DNA of 48,111 nucleotides from Mycobacterium sp. 1100029.7 (lineage in GTDB: Bacteria; Actinomycetota; Actinomycetes; Mycobacteriales; Mycobacteriaceae). The stretch is from positions 1-48,111 of the forward strand of contig NZ_LZSC01000037.1 of the NCBI RefSeq assembly GCF_001665235.1. Direction: 5' to 3'. Below are positions 19,796 to 28,975 of this stretch, piece after piece (the first letter of the stretch is position 1; each line of letters starts with the position of its first letter). A program made the position numbers and the translations under genes. Below the pieces are notes generated by a model, which did no database searches, was not told the DNA's origin, and saw only the letters and a list, made by a program, of their open reading frames with translations.

Positions 19796-20290
19796 ATGGG
19801 TGAAGTTCGTGTTGTCGGCATTCGCGTTGAGCAGCCGCAGAACCAGCCGGTGCTGTTGTTGCGCGAGGCCAACGGAGACCGCTACCTGCCGATCTGGATC
19901 GGGCAGTCGGAGGCGGCCGCGATTGCGCTCGAACAACAAGGCGTCGAGCCGCCCCGCCCACTGACGCACGATTTGATCCGGGATCTCATTGCCGCCCTTG
20001 GACATTCGCTCAAAGAGGTGCGCATCGTCGATCTGCAGGAAGGCACTTTCTACGCCGACCTCGTCTTCGACCGCAACATCACGGTGTCGGCGCGCCCCTC
20101 GGATTCGGTGGCGATCGCCCTGCGCGTCGGTGTGCCGATCTACGTCGAAGAGGCTGTTCTCGCCCAGGCCGGTCTGCTGATCCCCGACGAGAGCGACGAG
20201 GAATCCAACACTGCTGTCCGCGAGGACGAGGTTGAGAAGTTCAAGGAGTTCCTCGACAGCGTGTCACCGGACGACTTCAAGGCCACCTGA
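19796..20290 (+). CDS. Bifunctional nuclease family protein (DUF151, Rv1829-like)
   Basis: A 164-residue protein of the BFN/DUF151 fold, recognised from LREANGDRYLPIWIGQSEAAAIALEQQG and PSDSVAIALRVGVPIYVEE in shorter blocks, and an acidic C-terminal tail. Family members include plant proteins with DNase and RNase activity; the bacterial role is not settled. ATG is preceded by GGAGGG about 10 nt upstream. The 117-bp gap before it suggests its own promoter. It sits between two MerR-like regulators, an order kept across mycobacteria. Confidence 0.92.
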   Translation: MGEVRVVGIRVEQPQNQPVLLLREANGDRYLPIWIGQSEAAAIALEQQGVEPPRPLTHDLIRDLIAALGHSLKEVRIVDLQEGTFYADLVFDRNITVSARPSDSVAIALRVGVPIYVEEAVLAQAGLLIPDESDEESNTAVREDEVEKFKEFLDSVSPDDFKAT

Positions 20291-20596
20291 GCGCCGGGAT
20301 TGCAACCGCCAACCCGTCAGTCCAAGTGGCGAACCGCGGGTTTAGGAACCGCCGCCATTCGGGCATAGGCTGTACAGCGATATCACGGATGCGTCTCAAC
20401 TGGCACTGGGATCTCGACACGCCTAACGGATAGCGCGCCCCTCGCCCTTCCGGCGGCCATACTTTGAGGACAAGTTAAGGCACGGCAGCGATCGAACAGC
20501 GTAAGCTCTCTAGCACTCGGCCTTAGCCAACTAGCTGCGCAGGCAGCCAGATGGACGCAGCTAGTGACAAGAGCGCGATCGGCGAGAGGAACCACT
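20291..20596. other. Intergenic region upstream of the Rv1830-type regulator
   Basis: 306 bp without a credible gene. It contains the 10-bp inverted repeat at 20530-20565 and a possible -10 element TAAGCT at 20502-20507, with no convincing -35. No RNA gene is recognised. Confidence 0.5.
20530..20565. promoter_or_regulatory. Inverted repeat upstream of the Rv1830-type regulator
   Basis: Perfect 10-bp arms ACTAGCTGCG and CGCAGCTAGT separated by 16 bases, ending 31 bp before the GTG start. It could be an operator for autoregulation or a 5'-leader hairpin. Confidence 0.5.
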
Positions 20597-21229
20597 GTGA
20601 GCGACCAGCCCCGCCAAGAGCAGCTGGATCTTGCTGACCACACGGATGCCGCCACCCCGGGTGAACCGACCATCACCGTGGCCAGCGGACCCGTGCAACC
20701 CGGATTGTTTCCCGACGATTCGGTGCCCGACGAGCTGGTCGGCTACCGGGGTCCGAGCGCGTGCCAGATCGCCGGAATCACCTACCGCCAGCTGGACTAC
20801 TGGGCCCGCACATCGCTGGTAGTGCCGTCGATCCGCAGCGCGGCCGGCTCCGGCAGCCAGCGGCTGTACTCGTTCAAAGACATCTTGGTTCTAAAAATCG
20901 TCAAGCGGCTGCTGGACACCGGCATCTCGCTGCACAACATCCGGGTGGCCGTCGACCACCTGCGGCAGCGGGGCGTCGAAGACCTGGCAAACATCACCCT
21001 GTTCTCCGACGGCACCACGGTGTACGAGTGCACCTCGGCCGAAGAGGTGGTCGACCTATTGCAGGGCGGACAGGGCGTGTTCGGTATCGCGGTGTCGGGC
21101 GCCATGCGGGAGCTGACCGGCGTCATCGCCGACTTCCCAGGTGAGCGCGCTGACGGCGGCGAATCGATCGCCGCGCCGGAGGACGAACTGGCCTCCCGGC
21201 GCAAGCATCGCGACCGCAAGATCGGCTAA
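20597..21229 (+). CDS. MerR-like regulator (Rv1830/McdR-like)
   Basis: A 210-residue DNA-binding protein. An acidic, Pro-rich N-terminal 45 residues precede the MerR-type domain (GYRGPSACQIAGITYRQLDY, then WARTSLVVPSIR and GSQRLYSFKDILVLKIVK). The C-terminal region has a helical part and a strand-rich block (ITLFSDGTTVYECTSAEEVV). Rv1830 has been described as McdR, a regulator linked to cell division. The GTG at 20597 is preceded by AGAGGA at 6 nt; the longer frame from 20564 has no such site and overlaps the inverted repeat. It lies just before the glycine riboswitch. Confidence 0.9.
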   Translation: MSDQPRQEQLDLADHTDAATPGEPTITVASGPVQPGLFPDDSVPDELVGYRGPSACQIAGITYRQLDYWARTSLVVPSIRSAAGSGSQRLYSFKDILVLKIVKRLLDTGISLHNIRVAVDHLRQRGVEDLANITLFSDGTTVYECTSAEEVVDLLQGGQGVFGIAVSGAMRELTGVIADFPGERADGGESIAAPEDELASRRKHRDRKIG

Positions 21230-21280
21230 CCTCGCCCCCGTCCGGGTTACCGGGGGGTAAACTTGACTCTGCATCGCGCC

Positions 21281-21480
21281 CGCGCGGGAGAGTTCTGTGA
21301 CCGCCAGTCATGGACGCCGAAGGAGCAATACCTCTCCGTCAACCTCTCAGGCACCCGGACCGCGCACGGTAACGATGCCTCTGGAAAGCGGTGGCCGTGA
21401 TGGGTCACCCGCCGATGGGGAAAGGCGCATGGGGGGACTACGCGCCGAATCTCTCAGGCGCCCGTTGACTGGGTAGAGGA
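21281..21480 (+). ncRNA. Tandem glycine riboswitch
   Basis: Two adjacent glycine aptamers. Aptamer 1 (about 21281-21366) has GGGAGAG, the canonical GCCGAAGGAGCAA, and CTCTCAGGCA. Aptamer 2 (about 21373-21470) has GCCGATGGGGAAA and CTCTCAGGCG. They lie directly upstream of gcvP, the standard target, where glycine binding usually turns expression on. Boundaries are approximate. Confidence 0.93.
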
Positions 21481-21508
21481 CAGAGGGAGAGGGCCGTCAG
21501 TCCCTCTG
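21481..21508 (+). promoter_or_regulatory. Expression-platform hairpin between riboswitch and gcvP
   Basis: CAGAGGGA (21481-21488) pairs with TCCCTCTG (21501-21508) around a 12-base loop. It is followed by CCATGTCAGGAG rather than a T-run, so it looks like a translational or anti-terminator element; the gcvP ribosome binding site AGGAG starts 7 bases after it. Confidence 0.55.
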
Positions 21509-21525
21509 CCATGTCAGGAGTTCCA

Positions 21526-24351
21526 GTGCCCGACCACTCACCGTTCTCCGCTCGCCACATCGGTCCGGACAGCCAAGCCGTCGCGGCCATGCTGGATGTC
21601 ATCGGTGTCGGCTCGCTCGACGTGCTGGCATCCAAGGCCCTTCCCGAAGGCATTCTCGACACGCTCTCCGACAGCGGTGCCGCGCCGGGGCTGGACTCGC
21701 TACCGCCGGCCGCGACTGAGGACCAGGCCCTCGCCGAATTGCGGGCGTTGGCCGACTCCAACACCGTGGCCGTCTCGATGATCGGCCAGGGCTACTACGA
21801 CACCCACACGCCGCCGGTGCTGCTGCGCAACATCCTGGAGAACCCCGCTTGGTACACGGCGTACACGCCCTATCAGCCGGAGATCAGTCAGGGCCGGCTG
21901 GAAGCGCTGCTGAACTTCCAGACCATGGTCACCGACCTGACCGGGCTGGAGATCGCCAACGCGTCGATGCTCGACGAGGGCACTGCGGCCGCCGAGGCCA
22001 TGACGCTGCTGCACCGGGCGGCGCGCGGCTCCTCGAACCGGTTGGCTGTCGACACCGACGTGTTCGTGCAGACCGCCGCGATACTGGCGACCCGCGCGCA
22101 ACCGTTGGGCATCGAGATTGTCACCGCCGACCTGCGTGACGGCCTGCCCGACGGCGACTTCTTCGGCGTCATCGCCCAGCTTCCCGGCGCCAGTGGCCGG
22201 GTCACCGATTGGTCCGCGCTGGTGGCCGAGGCACACGAGCGAGGCGCGCTGATCGCGATCGGCGCCGACCTGTTGGCGTGTACGTTGATCACCCCGCCCG
22301 GTGAAATCGGCGCCGACGTCGCGTTCGGCACTACCCAAAGATTCGGCGTGCCAATGGGATTCGGCGGTCCGCACGCCGGGTACCTGGCGGTGCACGCCAA
22401 GCACGCCCGCCAGCTGCCGGGCCGGCTGGTCGGGGTCTCGGTCGACAGTGACGGCTCGCCGGCCTACCGGCTGGCGTTGCAGACGCGCGAGCAGCACATC
22501 CGTCGCGACAAGGCGACCAGCAACATCTGTACCGCGCAGGTGCTGCTGGCGGTGATGGCCGCGATGTACGCCAGTTACCACGGCGCCGCCGGGCTGAGCG
22601 CGATCGCCCGCCGGGTGCATGCGCATGCCGAAGCGGTTGCCGCCGCGCTGGGCGATGCGCTGGTGCACGACACCTACTTCGACACCGTGCTGGCTCGGGT
22701 GCCCGGATGCGCGGACGAGGTGGTTGCCAAAGCCAAGGCTCAGGGCGTCAACCTGTGGCGGGTGGACGCCGACCACGTCTCGGTCGCCTGCGACGAGGTC
22801 ACCACCGACGCTCACGTCAGCGTGGTGCTGGACGCCTTCGGGGTGGCGCCAGCCGATCCGGTCTGCGCCGGCATCGCCAACCGCACGTCGGAATTCCTGA
22901 CCCATCCGGCGTTCACGCAGTACCACACTGAAACCGCGATGATGCGCTATCTGCGCACCCTGGCGGACAAGGATATTGCCTTGGACCGCAGCATGATTCC
23001 GCTCGGCTCGTGCACGATGAAGCTCAATGCCGCCGCCGAGATGGAGTCGATCACCTGGCCGGAGTTCTCCCGGCTACATCCGTTTGCCCCGGCCGAAGAC
23101 ACTCCGGGACTGCGCCGCCTGATCAGCGATCTGGAGACCTGGCTGGTGCACATCACCGGCTATGACGCGGTGTCGCTGCAACCCAATGCCGGCTCGCAGG
23201 GCGAGTACGCGGGCCTGTTGGCGATTCACGACTATCACGCCAGTCGCGGCGAGCCGCATCGCGACATCTGCCTGATCCCGTCCAGCGCGCATGGGACCAA
23301 CGCGGCGTCGGCGGCGCTGGCCGGGATGCGGGTGGTGGTGGTCGGTTGTCACGACAACGGCGACGTCGATCTTGACGATCTGCGTGCCAAGGTCAGCGAG
23401 CACGCCGATCGGTTGTCTGCGCTGATGATCACCTACCCGTCGACGCACGGGGTGTATGAACACGACATCACCGACATCTGCGCGGCCGTCCATGATGCCG
23501 GTGGGCAGGTCTACGTCGACGGGGCCAACCTCAATGCGCTGGTGGGCCTGGCCCGTCCGGGCAAGTTCGGCGGCGACGTGAGCCACCTCAACCTGCACAA
23601 GACGTTCTGCATTCCGCACGGTGGCGGAGGCCCGGGCGTCGGACCCGTCGCCGCGCGGTCGCATCTGGCGCCGTTCCTGCCGGGGCACCCGTACGCGCCC
23701 GAGCTGCCCGACGGGCATCCGGTGTCGTCCGCGCCCTACGGTTCGGCGTCGATCCTGCCGATCAGCTGGGCCTACATCAGGATGATGGGCGGCGACGGGC
23801 TGCGGGCGGCGACGCTGACCGCGATCGCCTCGGCCAACTACATCGCCCGCCGGCTCGACGAGTACTTCCCGGTGCTTTACACCGGCGAAAACGGCATGGT
23901 CGCCCACGAATGTATCCTGGATCTGCGTGGCATCACCAAGTCGACCGGCGTGACCGTCGACGATGTTGCAAAGCGCTTGGCGGACTATGGTTTTCACGCA
24001 CCCACCATGAGCTTCCCGGTGGCCGGCACGTTGATGGTGGAGCCGACCGAGAGCGAGAACCTCAACGAGGTCAACGCTTTCTGCGACGCGATGATCGCCA
24101 TTCGCGGCGAGATCGATCGCGTTGGCTCGGGGGAGTGGCCCGCCGAGGACAACCCGCTGCGGGGCGCCCCGCACACCGCCGAGTGTCTGCTGGTCGCCGA
24201 CTGGGATCACCCGTACACCCGCGAACAGGCCGCGTACCCGCTCGGTAAGGGATTCCGGCCCAAGGTGTGGCCGCCGGTGCGCCGTATCGACGGCGCCTAC
24301 GGCGACCGGAATCTGATGTGCTCGTGCCCGCCCGTGGAGGCGTTCGCCTGA
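21526..24351 (+). CDS. gcvP: Glycine dehydrogenase (decarboxylating), P protein
   Basis: A 941-residue PLP enzyme, the same length as GcvB (Rv1832). It decarboxylates glycine and passes the aminomethyl group to lipoyl-GcvH. Lys692 in [16 protein letters not shown] binds PLP; the N-terminal half is the inactive paralogous domain. The GTG at 21526 was chosen: AGGAG ends 6 nt upstream and the protein then begins [13 protein letters not shown] like its orthologues. The in-frame ATG at 21511 lies upstream of that AGGAG, within the leader. Expression is under the tandem glycine riboswitch immediately upstream. Confidence 0.96.
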   Translation: MPDHSPFSARHIGPDSQAVAAMLDVIGVGSLDVLASKALPEGILDTLSDSGAAPGLDSLPPAATEDQALAELRALADSNTVAVSMIGQGYYDTHTPPVLLRNILENPAWYTAYTPYQPEISQGRLEALLNFQTMVTDLTGLEIANASMLDEGTAAAEAMTLLHRAARGSSNRLAVDTDVFVQTAAILATRAQPLGIEIVTADLRDGLPDGDFFGVIAQLPGASGRVTDWSALVAEAHERGALIAIGADLLACTLITPPGEIGADVAFGTTQRFGVPMGFGGPHAGYLAVHAKHARQLPGRLVGVSVDSDGSPAYRLALQTREQHIRRDKATSNICTAQVLLAVMAAMYASYHGAAGLSAIARRVHAHAEAVAAALGDALVHDTYFDTVLARVPGCADEVVAKAKAQGVNLWRVDADHVSVACDEVTTDAHVSVVLDAFGVAPADPVCAGIANRTSEFLTHPAFTQYHTETAMMRYLRTLADKDIALDRSMIPLGSCTMKLNAAAEMESITWPEFSRLHPFAPAEDTPGLRRLISDLETWLVHITGYDAVSLQPNAGSQGEYAGLLAIHDYHASRGEPHRDICLIPSSAHGTNAASAALAGMRVVVVGCHDNGDVDLDDLRAKVSEHADRLSALMITYPSTHGVYEHDITDICAAVHDAGGQVYVDGANLNALVGLARPGKFGGDVSHLNLHKTFCIPHGGGGPGVGPVAARSHLAPFLPGHPYAPELPDGHPVSSAPYGSASILPISWAYIRMMGGDGLRAATLTAIASANYIARRLDEYFPVLYTGENGMVAHECILDLRGITKSTGVTVDDVAKRLADYGFHAPTMSFPVAGTLMVEPTESENLNEVNAFCDAMIAIRGEIDRVGSGEWPAEDNPLRGAPHTAECLLVADWDHPYTREQAAYPLGKGFRPKVWPPVRRIDGAYGDRNLMCSCPPVEAFA

Positions 24352-24393
24352 GGGTGCTGCTTCCCGGACACGTCCGGTGTCAGTGGGCGCCGC

Positions 24394-24414
24394 TATACTC
24401 GAACACATGTTCGA
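24394..24414 (+). promoter_or_regulatory. LexA (SOS) box over promoter and start codon of the DUF222/HNH gene
   Basis: TCGAAC-ACAT-GTTCGA at 24399-24414 matches the mycobacterial LexA consensus TCGAACN4GTTCGA exactly. A -10-like TATACT (24394-24399) touches its left arm, and the ATG at 24407 lies inside it. A start seven bases after the -10 would fall on the A of ATG, implying a leaderless, DNA-damage-induced mRNA. Confidence 0.85.
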
Positions 24415-25681
24415 TGCATTGAAGCTGTCTGCCCCGCTGACCTGCGAGGCGGACTTCATCGAGCGCATCGCGGAGCTGGAAAGACTCAAGTCCGCCGCCG
24501 CGGCGGCCCAGGCGCGCGCCGCCGCCGCCCTGGACGCGGCGCGCCGTGCCAGCGAGGCCGCCCAGGGAATGCCTGCGGCGCAGCGCGGGCGCGGGGTGGC
24601 CAGCGAGATCGCGCTGGCGCGACAAGACTCGCCGGTGCGGGGCGCCCGACATCTCGGCTTCGCCAAAGCCCTGGTGCACGAGATGCCTCATACGCTGGCC
24701 GCACTCGAGCGCGGCGCACTCTCGGAGTGGCGCGCCACCCTGATCGTGCGCGAGAGCGCCTGCCTGGAGGTCGAGGATCGCCGAACCCTGGACGCCGAGT
24801 TGTGCGCCGACGCGGCCAGACTGAGCGGAATGGGCGATGCGCGGGTGGCGGCAGCGGCCAAGGCGATCGCGTATCGGCTGGACCCGCATGCCATCGTCGA
24901 GCGAGCGGCCAGGGCCGAGAACGAACGCACCGTCACCATCCGGCCGGCCCCGGACACCATGACCTATCTGACCGCGTTATTGCCTGTGGCGCAGGGCGTT
25001 TCGGTGTATGCGGCACTTCGGCGCGAAGCGGACATGCGCGGCGACGGACGGTCGCGGGGACAGGTGATGGCCGACACCCTCGTCGAGCGGGTTACCGGAC
25101 GCGGAGCGGCCGCGCCCGTGCCGATAGCAGTCAACCTCGTCCTCTCCGATGAGACGCTGCTGGGCGGCGACAATGCGCCGGCCGACGTCAGCGGCTACGG
25201 CCCGGTGCCGGCCGCGGTGGCCCGCGCACTGGTGCGCGGCGTCGCCGGCGATCGACGGTCCCGGGCGACGCTGCGACGGCTGTATGCCCACCCTCGTTCT
25301 GGCGCGCTGGTGGCGATGGAGTCGCGGGCTCGACTCTTCGCGCCGGGTCTGGCCCGCTTCATCGAGATGCGCGATCAACGTTGTCGCACGCCCTATTGCG
25401 ATGCGCCGATCCGACATCGCGACCACGCGCGTCGTTGGGCCGAAGCCGGACCTACCACCGCGGCCAACGGTCTCGGCCTGTGCGAGCAGTGCAATTACAC
25501 CAAGGAGACCGCCGGCTGGCGGGTCACCACTGACGTCGACGAAACCCACACCCACACAGCGAGATTCACCACGCCAACGGGCCTGGCTTATCGATCAGCG
25601 GCACCACCGCGAGCACCCACGATCACGGTCAGCGACATCGAAGTGCGAGTCGGCATCGCACTGGCCAGGCACGCCGCCTAG
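24407..25681 (+). CDS. DUF222 / HNH endonuclease domain protein (13E12 repeat family)
   Basis: A 424-residue protein. An N-terminal helical DUF222 region (Ala/Arg-rich, about 10-270) is followed by a C-terminal HNH module: MRDQRCRTPYCDAPIRHRDH, then TAANGLGLCEQCNYTKE, with two Cys pairs that would hold zinc and the His of the nuclease site. This is the 13E12 repeat family, present in many copies in mycobacterial genomes. Its function is unknown; nuclease activity is inferred. ATG at 24407 sits inside a perfect LexA box, and several 13E12 genes in M. tuberculosis are reported to be LexA-controlled. Its stop shares CTAG with the convergent monooxygenase gene. Confidence 0.9.
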   Translation: MFDALKLSAPLTCEADFIERIAELERLKSAAAAAQARAAAALDAARRASEAAQGMPAAQRGRGVASEIALARQDSPVRGARHLGFAKALVHEMPHTLAALERGALSEWRATLIVRESACLEVEDRRTLDAELCADAARLSGMGDARVAAAAKAIAYRLDPHAIVERAARAENERTVTIRPAPDTMTYLTALLPVAQGVSVYAALRREADMRGDGRSRGQVMADTLVERVTGRGAAAPVPIAVNLVLSDETLLGGDNAPADVSGYGPVPAAVARALVRGVAGDRRSRATLRRLYAHPRSGALVAMESRARLFAPGLARFIEMRDQRCRTPYCDAPIRHRDHARRWAEAGPTTAANGLGLCEQCNYTKETAGWRVTTDVDETHTHTARFTTPTGLAYRSAAPPRAPTITVSDIEVRVGIALARHAA

Positions 25682-27171
25682 ATTTGCGCCGTCGCGCGCG
25701 TATCGATACGGCGTCGGGTGTGGTAATCCGAGAGCCGCATGCGATGTGTCTTGCGCCAGAAGGCAATTGCCGACGACGGCCAGAGCGCGGTGTTCTTGCC
25801 CGTGACCGGATGCTGGTACCAGCTGCGGCAGCCTCCCGCCTGCCAGACCGAATGCACCAGTCGGCCCTGCAACCAGTCGTTGAAGGTCTGCTCGACCGAG
25901 GGCCGCACCGTCAGGATGCCGAGCTTTCGGCGCCGTGCCGTCTTGAGACAGCTCATGATGTAACGCGTCTGGGCTTCGATCATGAAGATCTGCGAGTTGT
26001 GACCGAGAGCCGAGTTGGGACCGAGCATCACAAAGTAGTTCGGAAAGCCCGACACGGTGGTGCCAAGATATGCCGCGGGACCCTCCTGCCAGTGATCCAC
26101 GAGCCGCTCACCGTCGCTTCCCACGATTTCGATGTCGGAGAAGGCGAATTGGGTGTCGAACCCGGTCGCGTAGATGACGACGTCGGCGGCATGCTGTTGG
26201 CCGTCGGCGGCGATCACCCGGTCCGCGGTCATTTCGGCGACCGGCGAGGTCACCAAGGTGACGTTGTCGCGGTTGAACGTCGGGTAGTAGTCGTTGGACA
26301 GCAACAGACGCTTGCAACCGATGGCGTAATCGGGGGTCAGCGCGTCTCGCACGTTCGGGTCGATGACCTTGCGCTGCAACAGACTTCGTGCCAGGCGCTC
26401 CGCATCGGGCATTCCCGCCGAGGTGTCGACAAAGCCCTTGACCCGTCGCTCGTGAATCCAGAACAGCCGGGACCTGACGTACCAGCGGTAGGGTGCGAAC
26501 CGTCGCCACCGGTGTTGTCGAGCAGACAGCGTCCGGTCGGCTTTGGGCACCACCCAGCCCGGGCTACGCTGAAAGACGGTGAGTTGCTCGACATCCGGGG
26601 CGATCTTCGGCACGAACTGAATGGCACTGGCCCCGCTTCCGATCACCGCGACGCGCTTACCCTGCAGGGGCACCGCATGGTCCCACCTGGCGGAGTGAAA
26701 TACGCTGCCGCGGAAGCGCTCTCGCCCCGCAATCGCGGGATACTGAGGTCGCCGCAGCAGCCCCGTCGCCGAGACCAGGTAACGGCAGTGCAGTACGGAC
26801 CCGGACGAGGTGTGCACCGCCCAGCATTGCCGCGACTCCCGCCAGTGCGCCGACATCACCGTGGTCGCGAGATCGATGTGCCGGGTCACACCGCTGCGTA
26901 CCGCAAACTCCTGCAGATACCTAAAGATTTCACGCTGATTGGCGAACAACCGCGTCCAGTTGGCGCGCTGGGCGAACGAGAAGGAGTACAGCGGGGCCGG
27001 AATGTCGCATCCGCAGCCAGGGTAGGTGTTGTCGCGCCAGGTTCCGCCGATATCGCGGTCCTGTTCCAGAACCCGGTAAGAGAACCCGGCACGCTGCAGA
27101 CGATCCGCGACGCACAGGCCGCTGACGCCGGCCCCGATGACGACCACATCGAACAGTGGTCCGCTACCCAT
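25678..27171 (-). CDS. Flavin-containing / Baeyer-Villiger-type monooxygenase
   Basis: A 497-residue FAD/NADPH enzyme. FAD site: VVVIGAGVSGL (about residues 8-18). The Baeyer-Villiger fingerprint FxGxxxHxxxW[PD] reads FRGSVFHSARWD. NADPH site: VAVIGSGASAIQ. A late IYATGFDTQ motif is also typical. Such enzymes turn ketones into esters or oxidise heteroatoms. ATG at 27171 is preferred: it overlaps the SDR stop by 8 bp, and the FAD motif follows at once; ATG at 27201 would lengthen the overlap. It is last in an operon with two SDRs, which could supply its ketone substrate. Confidence 0.92.
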   Translation of the reverse strand: MGSGPLFDVVVIGAGVSGLCVADRLQRAGFSYRVLEQDRDIGGTWRDNTYPGCGCDIPAPLYSFSFAQRANWTRLFANQREIFRYLQEFAVRSGVTRHIDLATTVMSAHWRESRQCWAVHTSSGSVLHCRYLVSATGLLRRPQYPAIAGRERFRGSVFHSARWDHAVPLQGKRVAVIGSGASAIQFVPKIAPDVEQLTVFQRSPGWVVPKADRTLSARQHRWRRFAPYRWYVRSRLFWIHERRVKGFVDTSAGMPDAERLARSLLQRKVIDPNVRDALTPDYAIGCKRLLLSNDYYPTFNRDNVTLVTSPVAEMTADRVIAADGQQHAADVVIYATGFDTQFAFSDIEIVGSDGERLVDHWQEGPAAYLGTTVSGFPNYFVMLGPNSALGHNSQIFMIEAQTRYIMSCLKTARRRKLGILTVRPSVEQTFNDWLQGRLVHSVWQAGGCRSWYQHPVTGKNTALWPSSAIAFWRKTHRMRLSDYHTRRRIDTRATAQI

Positions 27172-27880
27172 CGGCGGGTCCCGTCCGGGTGGGACCGACA
27201 TAAAGCGAATTCAGCTGCAGCCCGCCATCAATGCCGATCTCCTGGGCCGTGATGTAGCCTGCCGTGTCGCCGGCGAGGAACCCGACCAGGTCCGCGACTT
27301 CCGCGGGGCGGCCGAAGCGGGCGCTGGGCACCGCGGCCCTGATGCGCTCCTGGTCGGCCTCGGGCAGCGCCAGCACCGGCGGGGAGGCGATCATGCCGGG
27401 CAGGACGCAATTGGCGGTGATTCCGAGCGCGCAGTTCTCGATCGCGATGGTTCGGATCATTCCGTACAGACCGGCTTTCGATGCGGCGTAGGCGACCTTG
27501 CCGGGGGAACCGAGTTGAGCGGCCATGCTCGAAATCGCCACGATGCGGCCGAAGCGGCGTTCCCGCATGCCGGACAGACAGGCCTGCACGACGCGAAACG
27601 AGCCGGTGAGATTGACGTCGATGTCGCGGGACCACTTCTGCGGTGACATCGAATGTGCCGGCGCGAAGGTGCCGACAACGCCGGCGACGGATACGCAGAT
27701 GTCGACGTCGCTCGTCGCATCTGCCGGAATCGGGTCGGTGGACAGGTCCACGACCACATCGGCCGGACCCGACACGTCCATCGTGCGCACGTCGACGCCC
27801 GCGGCGCGCAGCCGGTCGCAGACCGCCGAGCCGATGCCGCCGTTGGCACCGGTCACCAGCGCAGTCCGCCGAGCATCCAT
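27164..27880 (-). CDS. Short-chain dehydrogenase/reductase
   Basis: A 238-residue classical SDR. Cofactor motif TGANGGIG (about residues 9-16); catalytic Ser in ISSMAAQLGS and YAASK (Tyr-x3-Lys); structural Asn in the DVNLTGSF segment. The C-terminal GYITAQEIGIDGG is typical of FabG-like SDRs. An Asp follows the cofactor strand (RTMDVSG), consistent with NAD(H). The ATG at 27880 was chosen because the cofactor motif follows directly; the frame extends upstream to 27919 but overlaps the previous gene. Substrate is unknown; the operon mates suggest an alcohol/ketone pair. Confidence 0.9.
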   Translation of the reverse strand: MDARRTALVTGANGGIGSAVCDRLRAAGVDVRTMDVSGPADVVVDLSTDPIPADATSDVDICVSVAGVVGTFAPAHSMSPQKWSRDIDVNLTGSFRVVQACLSGMRERRFGRIVAISSMAAQLGSPGKVAYAASKAGLYGMIRTIAIENCALGITANCVLPGMIASPPVLALPEADQERIRAAVPSARFGRPAEVADLVGFLAGDTAGYITAQEIGIDGGLQLNSLYVGPTRTGPADG

Positions 27881-27908
27881 GGATTGTCCAACGCCTATGC
27901 GTCGCCTG

Positions 27909-28727
27909 CTATTTCGCACTGAAGCCCGCGTCGACCGGCAGTGTCACGCCCGTGACATATTTGGCCTGATCGCTCACCAGCCACAGCAGCGCATCGCTGA
28001 CGTCTTCCGGCTGAATCATCGACACCGGAAGCAGGTTGGTGACGGCCGCCAGGGCTTCTGGATGCGCGTCAAGATAGCCGCTCACCGCCCCGTTCATGAT
28101 CATCGGCGTTTCGACACCGGTCGGGTGCAGCGTGTTGACCCGGATGTTGTCCCGCGCCAAGCAATGCGTGAAGGATCGCATCAAGCCGACGACACCGTGT
28201 TTGGCGGCCGCGTATGCGGTGGTGGCGGCGCCGTCACCGCCGACGCCCTTGAGTCCCTGGGTGGAACTGATCAGCACGACCACTCCACCCTTTCCCGCGG
28301 CACGCATACTGGGCAGTGCGGCGGTAACCGTGTTCCAGACGCCTACCAAGTTGACATCGATGACATCGCGGAAAGCTTGCTCCGGGTTGGGGTTTTCAGC
28401 ACCGGTCGTGGCAATCCCCGCATTAGCCACGACGATGTCGATGGGACCGAGGTGTTCCGTGGCCTCGGCGATCACCTGATTCAGTCGCGTAGTGTCGCGG
28501 ACGTCCGCCGTCCTCGCGACGATCCGCCGGCCCTGCGCCTCGACCGCCTTCACCGTGTGTTCCAGGTCCTCGGTGGTTCCCAACACGTATGGGACCGAAT
28601 CGATTTGGCCGCAGAGGTCGACGGCGACGATATCCGCACCCTCCTCTGCCAGCCGAATGGCGTGGCTTCGTCCCTGTCCGCGTGCGGCACCGGTGATGAA
28701 TGCCACCTTGCCCTCCAGCGCTCCCAT
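27909..28727 (-). CDS. Mycofactocin-coupled SDR family oxidoreductase
   Basis: A 272-residue SDR of the actinobacterial subfamily tied to the redox cofactor mycofactocin. Hallmarks: ITGAARGQGRSHAIRLAEEG at the cofactor site, then DIVAVDLC, and an insertion after it (EDLEHTVKAVEAQGRRIV) that keeps NAD from exchanging. Catalytic Ser-Tyr-Lys are in LISSTQG and YAAAKHG. Such enzymes oxidise alcohols with bound nicotinamide recycled by mycofactocin. ATG follows AAGGGA by 8 nt. It is the first gene of the three-gene operon; the 248-bp upstream gap should hold the promoter. Confidence 0.92.
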   Translation of the reverse strand: MGALEGKVAFITGAARGQGRSHAIRLAEEGADIVAVDLCGQIDSVPYVLGTTEDLEHTVKAVEAQGRRIVARTADVRDTTRLNQVIAEATEHLGPIDIVVANAGIATTGAENPNPEQAFRDVIDVNLVGVWNTVTAALPSMRAAGKGGVVVLISSTQGLKGVGGDGAATTAYAAAKHGVVGLMRSFTHCLARDNIRVNTLHPTGVETPMIMNGAVSGYLDAHPEALAAVTNLLPVSMIQPEDVSDALLWLVSDQAKYVTGVTLPVDAGFSAK

Positions 28728-28845
28728 GAGTACGTCCCTTCGTCGAGGTCATCTCGTCAGCTAGGCGCACGCTTCCACCTGTGGCGCCTGGCCATTCACC
28801 CCGATCGCATCGATGGTCTGCAGGGCATATACTCGTAGCCTTCAA

Positions 28846-28871
28846 ACGAATTGTCCGGCAATGTGATTCGT
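28846..28871. promoter_or_regulatory. Imperfect palindrome upstream of the mycofactocin-SDR operon
   Basis: ACGAAT (28846-28851) and ATTCGT (28866-28871) form 6-bp perfect arms; a nested ATTGTCCGGCAAT (28850-28862) is nearly symmetric. It lies about 120 bp upstream of the SDR start in a gene-free gap (28728-28975) and may be a regulator site. Confidence 0.35.
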
Positions 28872-28975
28872 AGGGCTAGTGCGCAGCGGCCATGACCCTC
28901 GGCGTTGTCATTACAGTTGCTGCAGCTGGCGCTCGGAGGCAGACCCGGGCCGCGGTGTCCGGCAGACGCGCGGCG

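Noticed and set aside
23074..24666. 530-codon antisense ORF across gcvP and the DUF222 gene
   Set aside because: It reads opposite two well-supported genes and crosses the riboswitch-independent promoter and LexA box; no recognisable domain.
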